Shown one piece after another: positions 20,916 through 34,706 of a DNA stretch of 64,000 nucleotides (position 1 is its first letter; each line of letters opens with the position of its first letter). The DNA is from Parietaria judaica (taxonomy: Eukaryota; Streptophyta; Magnoliopsida; Rosales; Urticaceae), in contig OX940860.1 in the NCBI GenBank assembly GCA_954871525.1, positions 21,050,001 through 21,114,000 on the forward strand. The letters run 5' to 3'. The notes beneath the pieces are model-generated. The model ran no database searches. It saw only the letters and a list, made by a program, of their open reading frames with translations, and was not told where the DNA came from. Made by a program: the position numbers and the translations under genes.

Positions 20916-23090
20916 CAATAATTTTTTTTTGAAGTCAATACAATTAAAATACCAAGAGCATACGAGTCCAAGGCACTTAACGTTATCGGAGAATCAATTC
21001 AATAAAATATCAAATCGAAGGCAAAGATTCAAACCTTGAATTTGAACCTTTAAGTTTCCATTGAATTCGTCGAATCTGCACATGTCCACGCCAAAAAGAT
21101 CTTATCCAAATGATTGCTTATATCGGCAACAATGATGCTCGCAATGTGCATCAAAGCAAATGAACATGCAAGAACTATACAGTGGTAGTACAATATTGCA
21201 AGAGTTATACAGTAGTTAAGTTATTATACACATGTATTGACTCATTTGTTATAGTACACTGTTGTAGAAATTGTGTAATGGATTATTAAATAATAAATAA
21301 ATAAAACTTAGGCTTCAACTGTTAACATTTGACGATTTATTACTGCACTAAGTATATATTTTATTTTATTTTAAAAGGATTTAATTATATATGTATTAAT
21401 ATACTCCTCTACTAATAAACTTCATACTTGCATAATATTTCTTATTTTTCTAAGGATTTTCAAAAAAATAAAAATATAATCATGATCTTGTTTGAATCAA
21501 CGTAACGCCAAAGTCGTTTAACTCCTATTTATTAGAAAAATATTCGTGATGACTATAAAAACAAATTAAGATACTTCTTCTTCCCCATCACATTCCGCCT
21601 TTTATCTATTGGAGAACCAAAACATTAACACATGTCAACTAACTAAGCAAAACAAAACTGTATATTACACTCTCTAATTTCAATAGGATATATTATATTA
21701 TATTATATAAATGGTTGTTGATGTGATGAGGACACTGATGGACGGACCCATGAGAGTTTCAACGATGCTTCCTAGTGAGCTTAGCAATTTTGGCACAATG
21801 CTCAGCTGATTTTTCGCGAAAAAAAAAAAGGTGAATGAAACGTGTCATTTTAAATTATCGTTTGAATTTTTTTGGTTTTTCTTGTTGCAAGTATCTTTGA
21901 GTTTTTATGATAATTTTTGTTCGTATGTAGTCATTTCTTTTGTAAAATAATATATCACTCATGGGCTTTGTATTTTCCATTTTCTATGTCTCCATTTTAT
22001 GAATTTAAACTTTTTTTTTTTTTTTTGCTTGAGTTAACATGTATCTTATTAAAAATATTTCTTTCTTTTTTTGTCTTATTCGCTGTTTTTATAATTTTAT
22101 CTCTATATAACTCATAATTTTCTATTTCCGTTAATAAGTACAAAAATACATAAATAGACTATGGAGACAAAGAAAAATAATAAAGTCATGAACTAAAAAA
22201 GTAAGATATAAAATATAAGAGCAATTGATATACTTTGAGAAGAGAATAATCTACAAAATTAAACAACGGACAATTTTAGAAATCAAGGGACTATTATCTG
22301 TTTATGTTTGGCCCAATCGAATGAGTAGGCTTAAAGTGAAATCAACAACAAATTTGGGATGTACACAAGTGACACGAAGTTTCCTATTATTGTTAGCTAT
22401 TATCTATTTGTGTTTATCAAGTTTCAACGTAATGTGACAATTTATATGAAGCACAAAAATAATGGTAGATGGATATTTGGGGGATGGCGACACGTACCTT
22501 AGCTAGACGGTGGACAATTTATTTACATCGATATCTTATTCTTATTTGCGGCAAAAGTATCATACAAAAATCTTTTTTTTTATTACATTTAAATCTTAAT
22601 AAAATCTTTTAGAAAAGATAAAAAATTGCCATAAATTTTAATTTTACTTTTTATCGTGATAAAAATTTAAAATTTAATATGGCTGTAAGTTCTAAATTTT
22701 TTATGCGATAACTATTTTCTATTTTTCAAAATTTTATTACGATAAATAAAATATAAAATATGACGCATATAAAATAACAGTGAACATACAAAATAAGATT
22801 CCTCTTATATCTTGATAAAAGAAAAAAAAAAGTAAGAATAGGACTTCGATGTAAATAAATATTATGTTTTGTCTCGAAAGGATCCAAATTCAATTTACCG
22901 AGGTTTAACCCCACGCATTGGCAGCTGAAATACTGAATGGCCCATGTATAATATTTTTATTTTTGCACAATGGCCCACGTCCAATATATAATTCAATTTC
23001 AACATATAATATTATATAAAAAAAATCAATAAAATCAAAGAACAGTGTGTCTATGGCTCTATGCTTTCCTCACAAGTCACAACTACCAGT
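20916..23090. other. Long non-coding interval upstream of the ceramidase gene
   Basis: AT-rich DNA with poly-T runs (about 22010-22025); no gene or known repeat is recognised. The last 100 bases hold AT-rich candidate core-promoter sequence for the downstream gene (TTATATAAA near 23010). Confidence 0.45.
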
Positions 23091-23244
23091 ATATTGCTCC
23101 ATTCTCTTTCTCCGACTCCATTTTTGAAGTGTAGTTGCTCTCTTCTCTCTCTTCATCTCACTGTTTCTTCTCTCTCTCCATCATCAATGGCGTAGATCAT
23201 TCTTGCAAGCAGAGATCGGAGCTTCAGCTTCCTCACGCTCAAAG

Positions 23245-23499
23245 GTACAATTACTGTGAATTTAATGGGTATTTTTTCTTCTTTCAGCGATTTGGGAATT
23301 TGTAGCTCTTGATTAGTACAGTTTCACTGGTTTCTCTGAAAATCGTTGTAGATTATACGTGTAGTGTATCGTTAATATTATATGCGTGTATAGATTACCC
23401 ACGCAATTTCTTACGTCTATGATTTCAAACGTTGTGCGAGAAATCCATTATGCATTGTACTAGGGAGTTGATTTGGTGTTTGGTTCTCTCAATTTACAG
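23245..23499 (+). other. Intron in the 5' UTR of the ceramidase gene
   Basis: A CT-rich leader (about 23095-23244) ends at CTCAAAG followed by GTACAA. The acceptor TTTACAG ends at 23499, 56 bases before the start codon. 5' UTR introns are common in plant housekeeping genes. This is inferred from splice motifs only. Confidence 0.55.
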
Positions 23500-23555
23500 A
23501 AAAATTGAAAAATCTACTATGCTGTGAAACGTTGAATCTTTGGTAGTTCCGTACA

Positions 23556-26500
23556 ATGGAGTTGTTTCCCCAAAGCAGTTTCGACAGTTTGAGGGCACGC
23601 CTCGTGTTTGGATTCTGGGCCACGCTATTCCTGTCGCTAAATTGCGATAGAGTGGTCTTGTCGGATTCAGACTACTTGATCGGCGTCGGCAGCTACGACA
23701 TCACCGGACCGGCGGCGGATGTGAACATGATGGGATACGCTAACACGGAGCAGGTAGCGTCTGGCATTCACTTCAGGCTCCGAGCGCGCAGCTTCATCGT
23801 CGCAGAGCCTCAGGGGAAAAGAGTCGTGTTCGTGAATCTCGACGCGTGTATGGCTTCTCAAATCGTGACGATCAAAGTTCTGGAGAGGTTGAAAGTGAGG
23901 TATTGAATGCTATGAGTACCATTTGTATGTTCATTTCTTCCTCCGTGAATCCGTATCAATATATCTATGACTTCTTGTGAAGGTACGGGGATCTATACAC
24001 TGAAAAGAACGTCGCAATCAGCGGGATTCACACTCATGCCGGCCCTGGAGGGTATCTCCAGTACGTCGTATACATCGTGACATCTCTTGGATTCGTGCGG
24101 GAGTCATTTGATGTCCTAGTTGATGGAATCGAGAAGTGCATCATACAAGCTCATGAAAATCTCAGTCCAGGATCGGTTTTTGTTAACAAAGGTGCGGAAA
24201 AAAAGGGGTCATAATTTGACGCTCGTTCACTTTTGAAGAAAATTAATGGCTAATTCTTCTACGATTTTGGTTTGTCTTAATTAATAGGAGAGGTCCTAGA
24301 TGCTGGTGTGAATCGCAGCCCTAGTGGCTATCTGAATAACCCAGCATCAGAGCGCAGTAAATACAAGTACGATGTTGACAAAGAGATGACTCTTTTGAAG
24401 TTTGTTGATGATCAGTGGGGCCCAGTTGGTAGCTTCAACTGGTTTGCCACTCACGGAACTTCTATGAGTCGTACAAATGGACTGATTAGCGGGGATAACA
24501 AGGGCGCTGCAGCGCGTTTCATGGAAGACTGGTTCGAGACGAGTGGTGTCAGAAGCATACTTGCCGATGAATCTAGACCCGAAGGCATTCCTCGAAGAAT
24601 ATCAGACATAATTTCAAACTATCCTGATAATCGTGAGTTTTTCTTTCTTTTCCATTCCTTTTAGAACAGACTATCAATATGCTTGTGATCCTGTCTCAAG
24701 TTTATCAATAAAATCATTGCTTATGGCGGAGAAGTACTTGGATCCTTGGGATTTACGGAAAGTAAGCAGGCAAGAACAATCTAAATATGTGCTCTAACAA
24801 GAAACTATTTCATTCAATCTAAACAAAATTTATAAGACTGACGGGCAAAAAATAGGGAGATCTCTTGTTCAGAACAACCTCTATGAGTTCAATCAGCTTC
24901 AGTTAACCGTTAATATATTGTTTTAAGATTCTGTGATGCAGACCACGAGTTACTGGAAATTGCTGCATCGTTTCAGTCTGCTCCGGGTAAACCTGTTACC
25001 CGGACTCTGAGTGTAGCAAGGCGTGTCAGAAATGCTCTGAGGCAAGCTAACAAGCCTGCGTTCGTGTCTGCCTTTTGCCAGTCAAATTGTGGTGATGTTA
25101 GCCCAAATGTTCTTGGAGCTTTCTGTATAGATACTGGCTTACCTTGTGAGTTTAACCACAGTACCTGTGGTGGGAAGAACGAGTTGTGCTATGGCAGAGG
25201 ACCCGGGTAATTTGTTCTCCGAGCCTATGGTTGGAAATGATATTTATTTAGGAAAATAAAATCTGGAATTAAGAGAAAACGATTTTTTTTTTACTTGTGT
25301 TTGAAATCAAAGAAAATTTGAAAGAAGTTTTGTTCATAATTCATTGAACGCTGCATTGAGAGTTGATATCGCGTCAAGCGCTGACACGAACTCGATGGCG
25401 CAATGGCATGAAATGAAAATTCGTAAAATACATTTGAAAAGCTATCATGAAGCGAAAAACATTGTCCTCTACATTTTGTTAGGAAATTGAAATCTTGTTT
25501 TGTCTATAATTATTTTCCATTTATAAGTTATAAACAAGTATCGAGCTCTTTGGTATTCTGGTGCTTTAGCCTTTCTATATAATATAGCATGCATGCTTTA
25601 TTTGTTTGGCACTAAATTACATCAAATTTAAAACTGCTAGTTACCCTGATGAATTCGAGAGCACTCGTATTATTGGAGAGCGGCAATATAAAAAAGCCAT
25701 GGATCTTTTCAACAAAGCGACGGAAATGCTAAAGGGAAAAATTGACTTCCGGCACGCTTATATCGACTTCTCCAAGCTGGAAGTGAAGATCCAAAACAAG
25801 GAAGGAGGTTACGAGGTAGCAAAAACCTGTCCGGCTTCAATGGGCTTCGGATTTGCCGCCGGCACAACTGATGGGCCTGGCGCTTTCGACTTCAAGCAAG
25901 GCGACGATAAGGTAGGTTAAAAGGTTTGACTTTTACAGGTCATGTGTTTTCATGGTATTCAAGCTCCTGAGTTTTATCTTGTTTCTGATGGAATTATCTA
26001 TTATGCTGTCATAACAGGGAAATCCATTTTGGAAATTGGTCCGCAATCTTCTCAAAACGCCAGATCAGAAACAAGTTGATTGCCAACGCCCAAAGCCAAT
26101 CTTGCTTGATACTGGTGAAATGGATAAACCATACGATTGGGCGGTATGTTTATATATGTATATGTGCATACAGTATAGATATATATAGATTTTTTGGATA
26201 TGTGGTGTTGAACTTAAAAAGAAATGCTTAGGATGCTTGATTAAACCGTTCTGTTTGACCCTTAATTATATACATTTAATTATATTGTTTCAGGCGGTTT
26301 CATATATCAGGGGTATTTTAGTAATTTTATGTTGAGGGGCTTTTTAGGGTTTCTTAGGCTATATAAGGCACACTCCTCCAAATGTTTTTATATCGTTTTG
26401 TTTATATGGAGGTCCCTGAAGGGGAAGCATTTTGTAGACAGTCTTTTTGGTTGATTGAGTACAGTATATGGGAATTACCTTTTGTAGATTTCTGTTGGCC

Positions 26501-29170
26501 TATAATTTTCCGTTTGTTTTTGTTTGGGTTCGGGATCCATAACATTTATTGCTTGACATTGATACTTTTCTCGCTATTGTATTATATTTACGCTACTAAC
26601 AAAAGTGACGAGCATTTCAAACCCAAAGTTGTTAAGTCCAAATTCCAATCATATACAAGATAATAATTTGTTCGTTACTTTATATCACTTCATTCTCTTA
26701 TCTTTCCTGGGATTCTCTAGTAGTTTATTCAGCCAATGCCTGATTGGTTCTCTATGTTCATCTGAATTATAGGTTGCATAAGCATGTAGCTGTATAGAAA
26801 GTCGTAGTCGCTTAAGAAATTACAAAAAGAGGTTTTCAAAATCGACAAAGGATTATAGCTATGTGAGAAGCACTTAATATACGCGCAAAGGAAAGGGAAT
26901 AGACGGGAATTAGCGTTTTATTCTATGTCATTTATTGTCTTTTATCTGTTATTGTCACTAAGGGTATTTTTGTCATTTAGGAATAAGTCTAATTTGGGCA
27001 GCCGTGTGGTTTCTCATGTTGCTTTCTTCGATTTTGATTCATCAAGACATCATAGGAGAGTTTCTTCCTTGCTCTGGGAGGACCAGTGGCTTTTTAGTTG
27101 ATTTGGGATAAAGTTTCTGGGATTCATCACCTTGTTGAATCCCGATTTTCGTTCGGGACTTGTCACCAATGAAATATTAAGCCTAGATGCTTAAGAACCT
27201 GCAAATTAATTTTCAAAATCTGACACCAGAGGATTATAACTAAGTCACCAATTAAGTACACTTTCAGGATCTCTAATCTTATTACTGTGCACGAGGTTTT
27301 GATGCTTTAACTCGATAATACTCCTTAAGTTTCTTATCAAATCTATCAGAAACGAAAACCTAAACTCCTTTCGTTCGTAATTTCTGTAGCCTTCAATACT
27401 TCCAATCCAGATTCTCCGGATAGGGCAGCTCGCGATTCTCAGTGTCCCGGGAGGTAGTAACTTGCTATAAAATGCAAAACTTGTTTCTTTTTGGTTGATA
27501 TTTATTTTCTCATGGCCATTTTTTTTTTAATTTACCATCAGAATTCACGACAATGGCCGGCAGGCGTCTTCGCGATGCGGTGAAGACAGTCCTTTCCAGT
27601 AACGGAGAGAATCTTCACGTTGTAATAGCTGGGCTGACAAACACGTACTCACAGTATGTCACTACTTACGAAGAGTATGAGGTGCAGAGATATGAGGTAA
27701 GTCCTTATGGAGTAGTGTCCTACTAATAATACCATGAAAAAGCGTGGTTTAAAAAACTCAATACTAAAAATTAAAAAAATTTGCGCTTGCGCTGGCCTTG
27801 GCTTCACATTTCCCTCGACCAGTATTTCTCCACCGGGGCGAGAGTTTTACCATTGTAACTGATATAATAGCAGAAACTCAAAAAATAATAATAAAAAAAA
27901 AAAATACATGTTTTAATACTTGGAAAATAATTAAGAATTATTTAGATTTCTTTTGGGGGTTTTTGGTTTTTTCTTCCAAAAAAACTGAAACACCGGTTTC
28001 ACCATATTTGTACTGGTTGAAATTTGTGCATTATAGCACCTCAATACCAACTAAAATATGTTTGTCAATTCCAATGTTATTGTTGGAAGTTAATTTTTAT
28101 TAATTAACTTGGCCTATATATAGGCTCAACAGTACGAGAAACCCCTTAATCGGGAAATTAACAAATTCGGAAAGTTTCTAAAACAAACGACAAATGCAAC
28201 ACGGTTTTATTGGACTCGATTAAAGCGATAAATAAATTCTCCCGCAACTTCTTATTCCTAGCCACTTGAAGATATTACTCTGCCTTTAGCTCGGCATTGA
28301 CACGTGAAGCGGAACCGGGAATCCGTATCATAATTCTATAATTCTAAACTTCCCTATCCGAATAATGGGAAATGTGTGTTCATATAATTAGAAAACCCAA
28401 CACAATACTGGAAACTCAAAGATATCGAAGTATTTTACACGAAAAATTTCAAAGACACTTGAGGTATAAAAAAGAATTTGAAACCTCTCCCTTTTTCCCA
28501 TACCATGTCAAGCTTAAGATCGTAGAAGGCGGAAAAATAGTTGCGGAAATCCTTACGCGCGCGCAAAGATATACTCACTTAACGATTCCAACCTGTTTAA
28601 TCATATCAGAATGTTTCTCAGGGCGCTTCTACTTTGTACGGTCCACACACCCTAAGCGGCTACATCCAGGAGTTCAAAAAGCTCGCCGAAGCTCTCGTCA
28701 CCGGCCAATCCGTCAAGCCCGGCCCGCAGCCGCCAGATCTCTTAAACAAGCAGATAGGCCTGCTCACGCCTGTCGTGATGGACGGGACTCCCCGAGGCAT
28801 CAAATTTGGCGACATCGCCACCGACATTCCCCGGAACTCCACCTGCAAGAGAGGTGAAATGGTGTCGGCCGTCTTCTGGACTGCTTGCCCGCGCAACGAC
28901 CTCATGACCGAAGGAACATTTGCCCTCGTGGAGATTCTTCATGGAAAAGACGACTGGGTCTCTGCCTACGACGACGACGATTTCTGCCTGCGGTTCAAGT
29001 GGGCACGACCCTCGAGACTAAGCACCCAGAGTCAGGCGACCATAGAGTGGAGAATCCCGAAGACTGCAACTCCTGGCGTGTACAGAATCAGGCATTTCGG
29101 CGCCTCGAAGAGCCTCTTCGGGTCGATCCGCCATTTCATGGGGTCATCTAGTGCCTTTGTTGTAGTGTAG
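23556..29170 (+). CDS. NCER: Neutral ceramidase (nine coding exons)
   Basis: Hydrolyses the N-acyl bond of ceramide to release sphingoid base and fatty acid; probably acts in the secretory or membrane system. Coding exons by GT/AG and phase: 23556-23899, 23983-24191, 24288-24632, 24942-25206, 25641-25911, 26018-26143, 27390-27453, 27542-27696, 28622-29170. They sum to 2,328 nt, 775 residues plus stop, the usual plant length. An N-terminal hydrophobic stretch lies within residues 15-35 (signal peptide or anchor). Zinc-site-type histidines occur in ISGIHTHAGPGGY (H131, H133) and FATHGTSMS (H240). The catalytic-serine motif NCGDVSPN has S353. The C-terminal Ig-like domain is in the last exon. 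All junction phases agree and no stops are present, so the gene looks intact. Intron 6 (1.2 kb) is the longest. Confidence 0.95.
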
Positions 29171-30750
29171 CAGTGACTTGAGAATCGAAGTGAAGCGTCT
29201 GTATTTGTTAGGAGGCTTGAGCAGACATGATCGGTTCGATTGCCTGCAATGTTGTAGGGAAGTTTACATTGAAGGTAATTAATTACACGCCCACTCCTTT
29301 ATATATTTCACTTATAGGTTCACTTTATTATTTGAACTTATTTTAGGTGCATAATTGTTTTTGTTTTTGTTTTTGTGTTTTTGTTTTGTTTTTACTACTC
29401 TCACTCACTGCTCTATAGTCTATACCATGGGATTCAAAGAGTACATTGTACTAAAATAAAATGTCGGAAACATATATTGCAGTCTAAATAAAGATGAAAA
29501 AAAAGCACCAAAACAATAGCATTTTGTGAATAGAAACGGCCCGACAAAGAGGATTCATCGCTTTGTAATTAGGATTTTAGCCAAATTTCATTGTTTAGGC
29601 CTTCACCAACTTTATAGGTGTTGGACAAGTTCTTAAAACTCCCGGTATACCCATGGTAACCCTTTATGGGCATGAGTGGGGAAAAAAAGGATAATACCCA
29701 TAAAATTGGACAAATGAAAACCCCATAGGTGCAGGTAAATGAAAATCTTATAATTTTATTTTATTTTTATCGTTTTTCATTAAACGCTATAATCCCTCTA
29801 AAACTCTTCCAAAATTCTTTCTTAAAAAGAAAAATGATTTTTTTTCCCTAAAATATATGATTTGTTTATTTTTTATTATTACGAAAAATTCTATCGTTAT
29901 GCCTATCAATTTTGTGGTTTACCCATAAAATCGCATTGCCACAATCGATACCAATTTTAAGAAATCGCCCCCGGTAGACCCGTAAATTGGATTTGAGGGC
30001 TGTTTGCGCTTAGCTGACTTTATTCTTAGGATTCACAGGCTCTATTTTGGCAATTTTTAGGATTTATTTTTTATTATTTGCTCACGTATTCTTGGTTATT
30101 TATTTCCTGTTTTAGCTTTATTTTTTGCCCCTTTGATTTATTTTTAGGGATATTTCTCGTTTTAATTCAGGGAAACAAAGATTGTACAAGTATTTGTTTC
30201 TTTAGTTTGTAATTTCAATTTGGATGTCGACAAAGCTAATTAATATGAGTATACATCAAAACCTCTATTTATTTGTTTAATGAAACTGTTCTTTCATAAC
30301 TCATGTGATTCAAACTCTACCCATATTTTGCAAAAAGAGTTAGAAAAGACGAGAAAGAAACGAAACCTGAGGCTTTTGAATAGTTTCGCAGTCCATGGTC
30401 AAGCTATAGGAGGTTCGTATTTTTGCTCTTAAATAAAATCCGAGTTTTCGCATACGATTTTAGGCAAAGAAAAATATTTATAAATTGCTTACAATTGCGG
30501 AGGACTCGGCACAAACATCGTGCTGTTAACTCATCGAAGAAATTAGTTAAAAAAAAAAAAAACTCATCGAAGAAATTTTAGAAGGATACAATTTCACGGA
30601 CTATGGGAATTTGGCATGAAAAAGAAAATCGCGATAAAAATAATAATCAAATTTTAATTAATTAAAACAATAAAGGTTTATAATAAAAATTAACAATAAA
30701 AATACTTGAAATCAATAAATAAGACACATTTTCGGTCTATTTTCGTTTTT
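29171..30750. other. 3' flank of the ceramidase gene and intergenic DNA
   Basis: It includes the ceramidase 3' UTR, a GTTTTT-rich simple repeat at about 29357-29392 and AT-rich non-coding sequence. No other gene is seen. Confidence 0.5.
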
Positions 30751-30754
30751 AGTT

Positions 30755-30990
30755 GCCCCCCCTACTGAATTAATCTGAATTAATATAAGTACTTAAATAA
30801 AGACATCACCATGCATATTTATATGTAATGATTAGATCACGACAAAAATCATGATATCAACACAATCATAAGGAGATTTGCAAACGGCAACAACAAGTGA
30901 TCCTAGCTAGTAGCTAATATATAATAAGTAATAACGAGGATGTTGTTCGCTGTGATGATGATATTAATCTAACACAATTTTAAGTTATGT
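30755..30990. repeat. Dispersed block S, copy 1
   Basis: The sequence AATAAAGACATCACCAT ... GATTAGATCACGACAAAAATCATGA ... CGGCAACAA ... GATGTTGTTCGCTGTGATGA is repeated, diverged, at 34700-34830, 37090-37310, 47400-47620 and 48345-48560. Its nature is unknown and no frame is conserved. Confidence 0.6.
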
Positions 30991-31777
30991 CAATTTTTTA
31001 TTTTTTTTTTATTTTTCATGGCCGATAAAATGACATAAGCATGAAATCTAGAATCAAATTAATCAACGATATGCTTGAGGACTCAAGGCCAAAAGACCAA
31101 TCTAGGGGCTAGGAGAGCCTTTCAATATAGAAGGGGCACCGACGAATAATCAAAATCACAATAATAACACATTAAAAAATCTTTATGATAAAAAATTGAA
31201 ATAATAAACTATCAGTGGCCGCGATAACCAACAAATGAATAAGAGAGAAGAATTTCATAATTAAGAAGAATTGAAACTTGCACAGTCAGATTGTCAGCAT
31301 GACGCGCAAAATAGTAATCCGACGAATTTAACAAAAATTTGGTATGGTTATGCAAAACAAAAATCCGACAAATTTGGCCATTCTAAGGGTCCAAGACAGA
31401 AAGATAAAGAACCACTATGAATGTGTTCTGAGACGGGGAACGAGAAATTAATATAAAAATCGGTCGTCGAGACGAATAACTAAGAGTCTGAGATGGAGAA
31501 ACAAAAAACTACACATGCGTTCCGAGACGGCGAAGCAAAATAAAAAACAAAACAAAAAAATTAACCTCAAGATATGAGGGAGGGAAGGGCCCCATGGTGG
31601 GTCCCCCCTCCCTCCGTCACTGCCCCGAATAGTATATATATATTTTTTCCGACAGGCTAGCTAGCCATAAACTCGTCCAGCTCGCACAAAGCAACTTGTA
31701 CTATCAGTTTTGCCTTCGGAAAAAATCATTTTTGGACAAGTTTGCGCGACATTGGCTTGCGCCAATCCTCAAAATGG
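30991..31777. other. Non-coding interval
   Basis: No gene. 31655-31770 and 34960-35070 share a diverged segment (CTCGCACAAAGCAACTTGTACTA / CGACATTGGCTTGCGCC versus CTCGCACGAAGTTACTTGAACTA / TGACATTGGCTCGCACC). It is open on the minus strand for about 20-40 codons but has no recognisable product. Confidence 0.4.
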
Positions 31778-33895
31778 CGTAGCCGGGTAAATACCCGGAA
31801 CCCATTTTTTTTATTAAAAATAATCCGGACCCGGATATATCCGGGTCCGGAAAAACACAGATCCGGACCAATCCGAATCCGGAAAAACACGGATCCGGAT
31901 AGGTCCGGTTCTGTTTTTTTAAAAAAAAAAAAAAAAATTGAATAAAGCTCAGCCGTTGGATGAGCGAGATCAACGGCTGAGATTAAGGAGCCGTTGGGGC
32001 TGCGGCAAAAGTACCTGACACGCGTCAAAAAATTGAGTCGTTGGAGGGCAATGGTAATATTTGCCTCGAAGTCCCCAAATAGATCCGTTGGAGCATTAAT
32101 ACCCCACTTTACTCGAATTCCTACACATTTTTCCCTATAAATACGCCATTCCACCCCTATTTTTTTCACACATCTTCTTCTCTTTATCTCCAACTCTCTC
32201 AAACTCTCTCAAGCTCTCAAAGTTCCGAAATTAGGCTATAGTTTAGCTACTGTATAATTATATAAATACTCTCAAATACTAGTTTAATATATAGTTTAGG
32301 TATTTTAGTTGTTATTAGTTATAGTTTTTATTAGTTATTAGTTTAAGTTAGTTTATATTTCTGTTATTATTATCATTATTATTTAGTTTAATTTAGTTTA
32401 TTTTACCGTTATTATTAGTTTAATTTGTCGTTAATATGTCAAGTGGCAACAACCGTTCTTGAGGACGTCCCGAAGTCCGAGGAAAAGGACGGGCTACTAT
32501 TCCGTCGCGGCGGTCGATTAATAGCGGGACAACGTTTAGTCAACATAATTATAATGTCGGAGTTATGAATCAACACAATGTTCCCGGTGCTTCTAGCCAA
32601 CCGTTACCGGTTCATGGTCAATATGGTACCGGTGGTGTCGGGCCGAATAAACAATTATTATTTTCTCAAGGTCACGGCGGTGGTTTTACGAACTTACTTA
32701 ATTATCAAGGTACAAATATTCCGGATTGGCAAAGCCTTAGCAACGAACAACAATACCTAGCACAAGTCCGTCATCACGAGCAACAACACCAAGTCCAACA
32801 ACATCGTCAACAACATTATGTTTCCCCCGACGTCGAGGTAAGTCGAGTTTAATTTAAGTAGTTAATTAATTAAATTATAGTTTTATTACATTTAAAATTG
32901 TTAGATAATAAATTTTAAATTGTTGGATAATGAATTAAATAAATAAACATAGTCATAGTTAGTTAGTTACTTACTTAAACATAGTCATAGTTAGTTAAGT
33001 TACTTACTTAATTATTAGTTAAATAAATAGTCATATTAGTTTAGTTAAATTTTAAATAGTTAATTAAATAAGTTAAAAAAATAGAAAAGGTAATTTTTAT
33101 GTGTGGTGATAATTATAAAGTTTTTAAGGATTATGATGTCTTAGAAAGATTGGTTTTTAAATAAGGTTTGTTTTGCAATCTCCTCCAAGCTAGCCTGGGA
33201 ACCTCGGGGAGTTCCGTCTAGAAAAGCTTGGGCCTAAAGTGAGATCATAGCATCTTTTCCAGTCGATCTGGCCTTGGAACCTCGGGGAGTTCTGTCTAAA
33301 AGAGCTTGATAATTATTTCAACACATAAAAAATACCATTTTTAATTTTGTTAACTTTTGTAATTAATTATATGAAATTTAATTAAATTAATATGATTAAT
33401 ATTAAAATTTAACCCTTGTAATATTCCATTGTTTTTTTTAGGAAACGAGGTCGAGGAATCAATCCAACGACCCCGATGGCGGTGATGATGAGGAGGAGGA
33501 CGATGATGCGGAGGACCCGAACTATGATCAAGGCGTTGACTTAGGCGAGGAGGAGGAAGCCGACTAGAACAACGGCAACACCCGCCTAGAAAAACACGCC
33601 ACGACATGCAAAAAAAAAAAGAGGGCGGAGGAGGTAAGTCGCTTACCCGATAATGTATATAGAATGATTATTGCTCAGTGGACTATACGCGATGGTTTGC
33701 CTATATCGGCGCCCGAGGGAGAAGGTTTTAACGAAATGATGATGAAGGTGGCGCCGATAAACTATAGGAGGGAAATCTCGTATTATATAAACCACGAGAC
33801 CATAATCAAATTTTATAACGAGCAAAGGGCCGCTTTACACGAAATGTTCCAGCAATCTTCTTACAAAGTGTCTTTAACGTCGGATTGTCAGATTG
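31778..33895 (+). mobile_element. 5' half of an autonomous hAT (Ac-like) element
   Basis: It begins with TAGCCGGGTAAATACCCGG and a dense CCGGA / TCCGG subterminal zone, then a TATA box (TATAAATA, 32136-32143) and a CT-rich leader. The degraded transposase gene follows. It stops abruptly at about 33895 where LINE-like sequence begins, so the 3' half and right TIR are missing. Within its intron, a 37-bp segment containing GGAACCTCGGGGAGTTC occurs twice (about 33197 and 33272). Confidence 0.7.
32436..33893 (+). pseudogene. hAT transposase, broken 5' portion
   Basis: The ATG at 32436 is followed by TGA at the ninth codon (32460), after which the same frame stays open as a Gln/His/Asn-rich region (32565-32838). 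A GTAAGT donor at 32839 and an acceptor ending at 33441 flank the intron. Exon 2 encodes an acidic stretch and ends in TAG, then GNTRLEKHATTC, which looks like the second half of a BED zinc finger. A frame-shifted piece from about 33640 (DNVYRMIIAQWTIRDGLP, later FYNEQRAALHEMF and KVSLTSD) matches the region before the catalytic domain of Ac-like hAT transposases. The DDE domain is absent. At least two stops and an internal deletion make it non-functional. Confidence 0.75.
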
Positions 33896-34706
33896 TTGGA
33901 CGCGCCCTGAGACTCCACGAACTCCTCCACCTCAGGTAAGGTCTCTGATTAGCTCTTCTTCTTGCTTCTTTTCTTTTTTTCTAGTCTGGGTTTCTGAGAA
34001 ACCTTTAGAGATTTAGGGTTAGCTTCTTAGGGCTTCGCGAACCCATGCGAAATCTCTCTGGATGTATTGTAGAAACTGTCTCTAGGGTTTTTGACTGCAG
34101 GTAACCCCGATTCAGTTATCCCCCCAGCCAATCACCTTGGTCTGATAGCTTAGGAGATAGGCTAGTGATTATAGGCTCGGTTAACTGATTTCCCCCCAAA
34201 TCTAATTCTGCTATCCTCTTTGTGTTTCAGTTCTGGGAAGAGTATTCGAACTCTTCCTCCCCGGAGTGATGACGTGGCTGGTGGAGCTCACCGTGGAACA
34301 ATAATAACGAATGCAACTATATTTATTGTTGGATATGGCTCAATCTCGCAAATGCGATTTGTGGTATCTTTGAGAGTTTTGGGAAGAACTCACTCAACAT
34401 CTAGATATTTCAGACTATATATCATTTTTATAGAGATAGAGATGAAGTTGCAGATGCTTTGGCTCGTTTGGGTCGGAAGGAAGAGATAACTTGTTTAGGT
34501 ATTCCAATCACATTTCTAATGATAAAAGGTTTATTCAGTTGGACAAAATGGATACATGAATCATTTGTTAAGTTTATAATTAATTTGTTAAATCCTTTGT
34601 ATCTTTGTCTTACCAGAGTTTTCTTCCGTCATAAGTGGAGTGTTTATTAATAAATTTGAGACGAGGTCACTAGACTAGTAAGCTCGACTATTGTAAAAAA
34701 AAAAAT
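33896..34706 (+). mobile_element. Rearranged LINE remnant with RNase H tail and poly-A
   Basis: 34420-34650 encodes HFYRDRDEVADALARLGRKE followed by about 50 residues, the C-terminal end of a plant L1-like RNase H domain. A run of A at 34696-34706 is the tail. 33896-34370 looks like leader sequence (CT-rich, splice-like motifs) without coding, so the insert is a 5' piece joined to a 3' piece. No clear target duplication was found. It truncates the hAT element on its left. Confidence 0.6.

Noticed and set aside
26382..26663. 93-codon frame within ceramidase intron 6
   Set aside because: It sits in an intron bounded by well-phased splice sites and is hydrophobic low-complexity sequence without family signature.
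28372..28857. 161-codon plus-strand frame as a gene
   Set aside because: It covers the end of ceramidase intron 8 and continues out of frame through exon 9; the ceramidase frame is clearly the coding one.
31704..32202. 89- and 158-codon minus-strand frames
   Set aside because: They cross the subterminal CCGGA repeats and leader of the hAT element; composition reflects the repeats.
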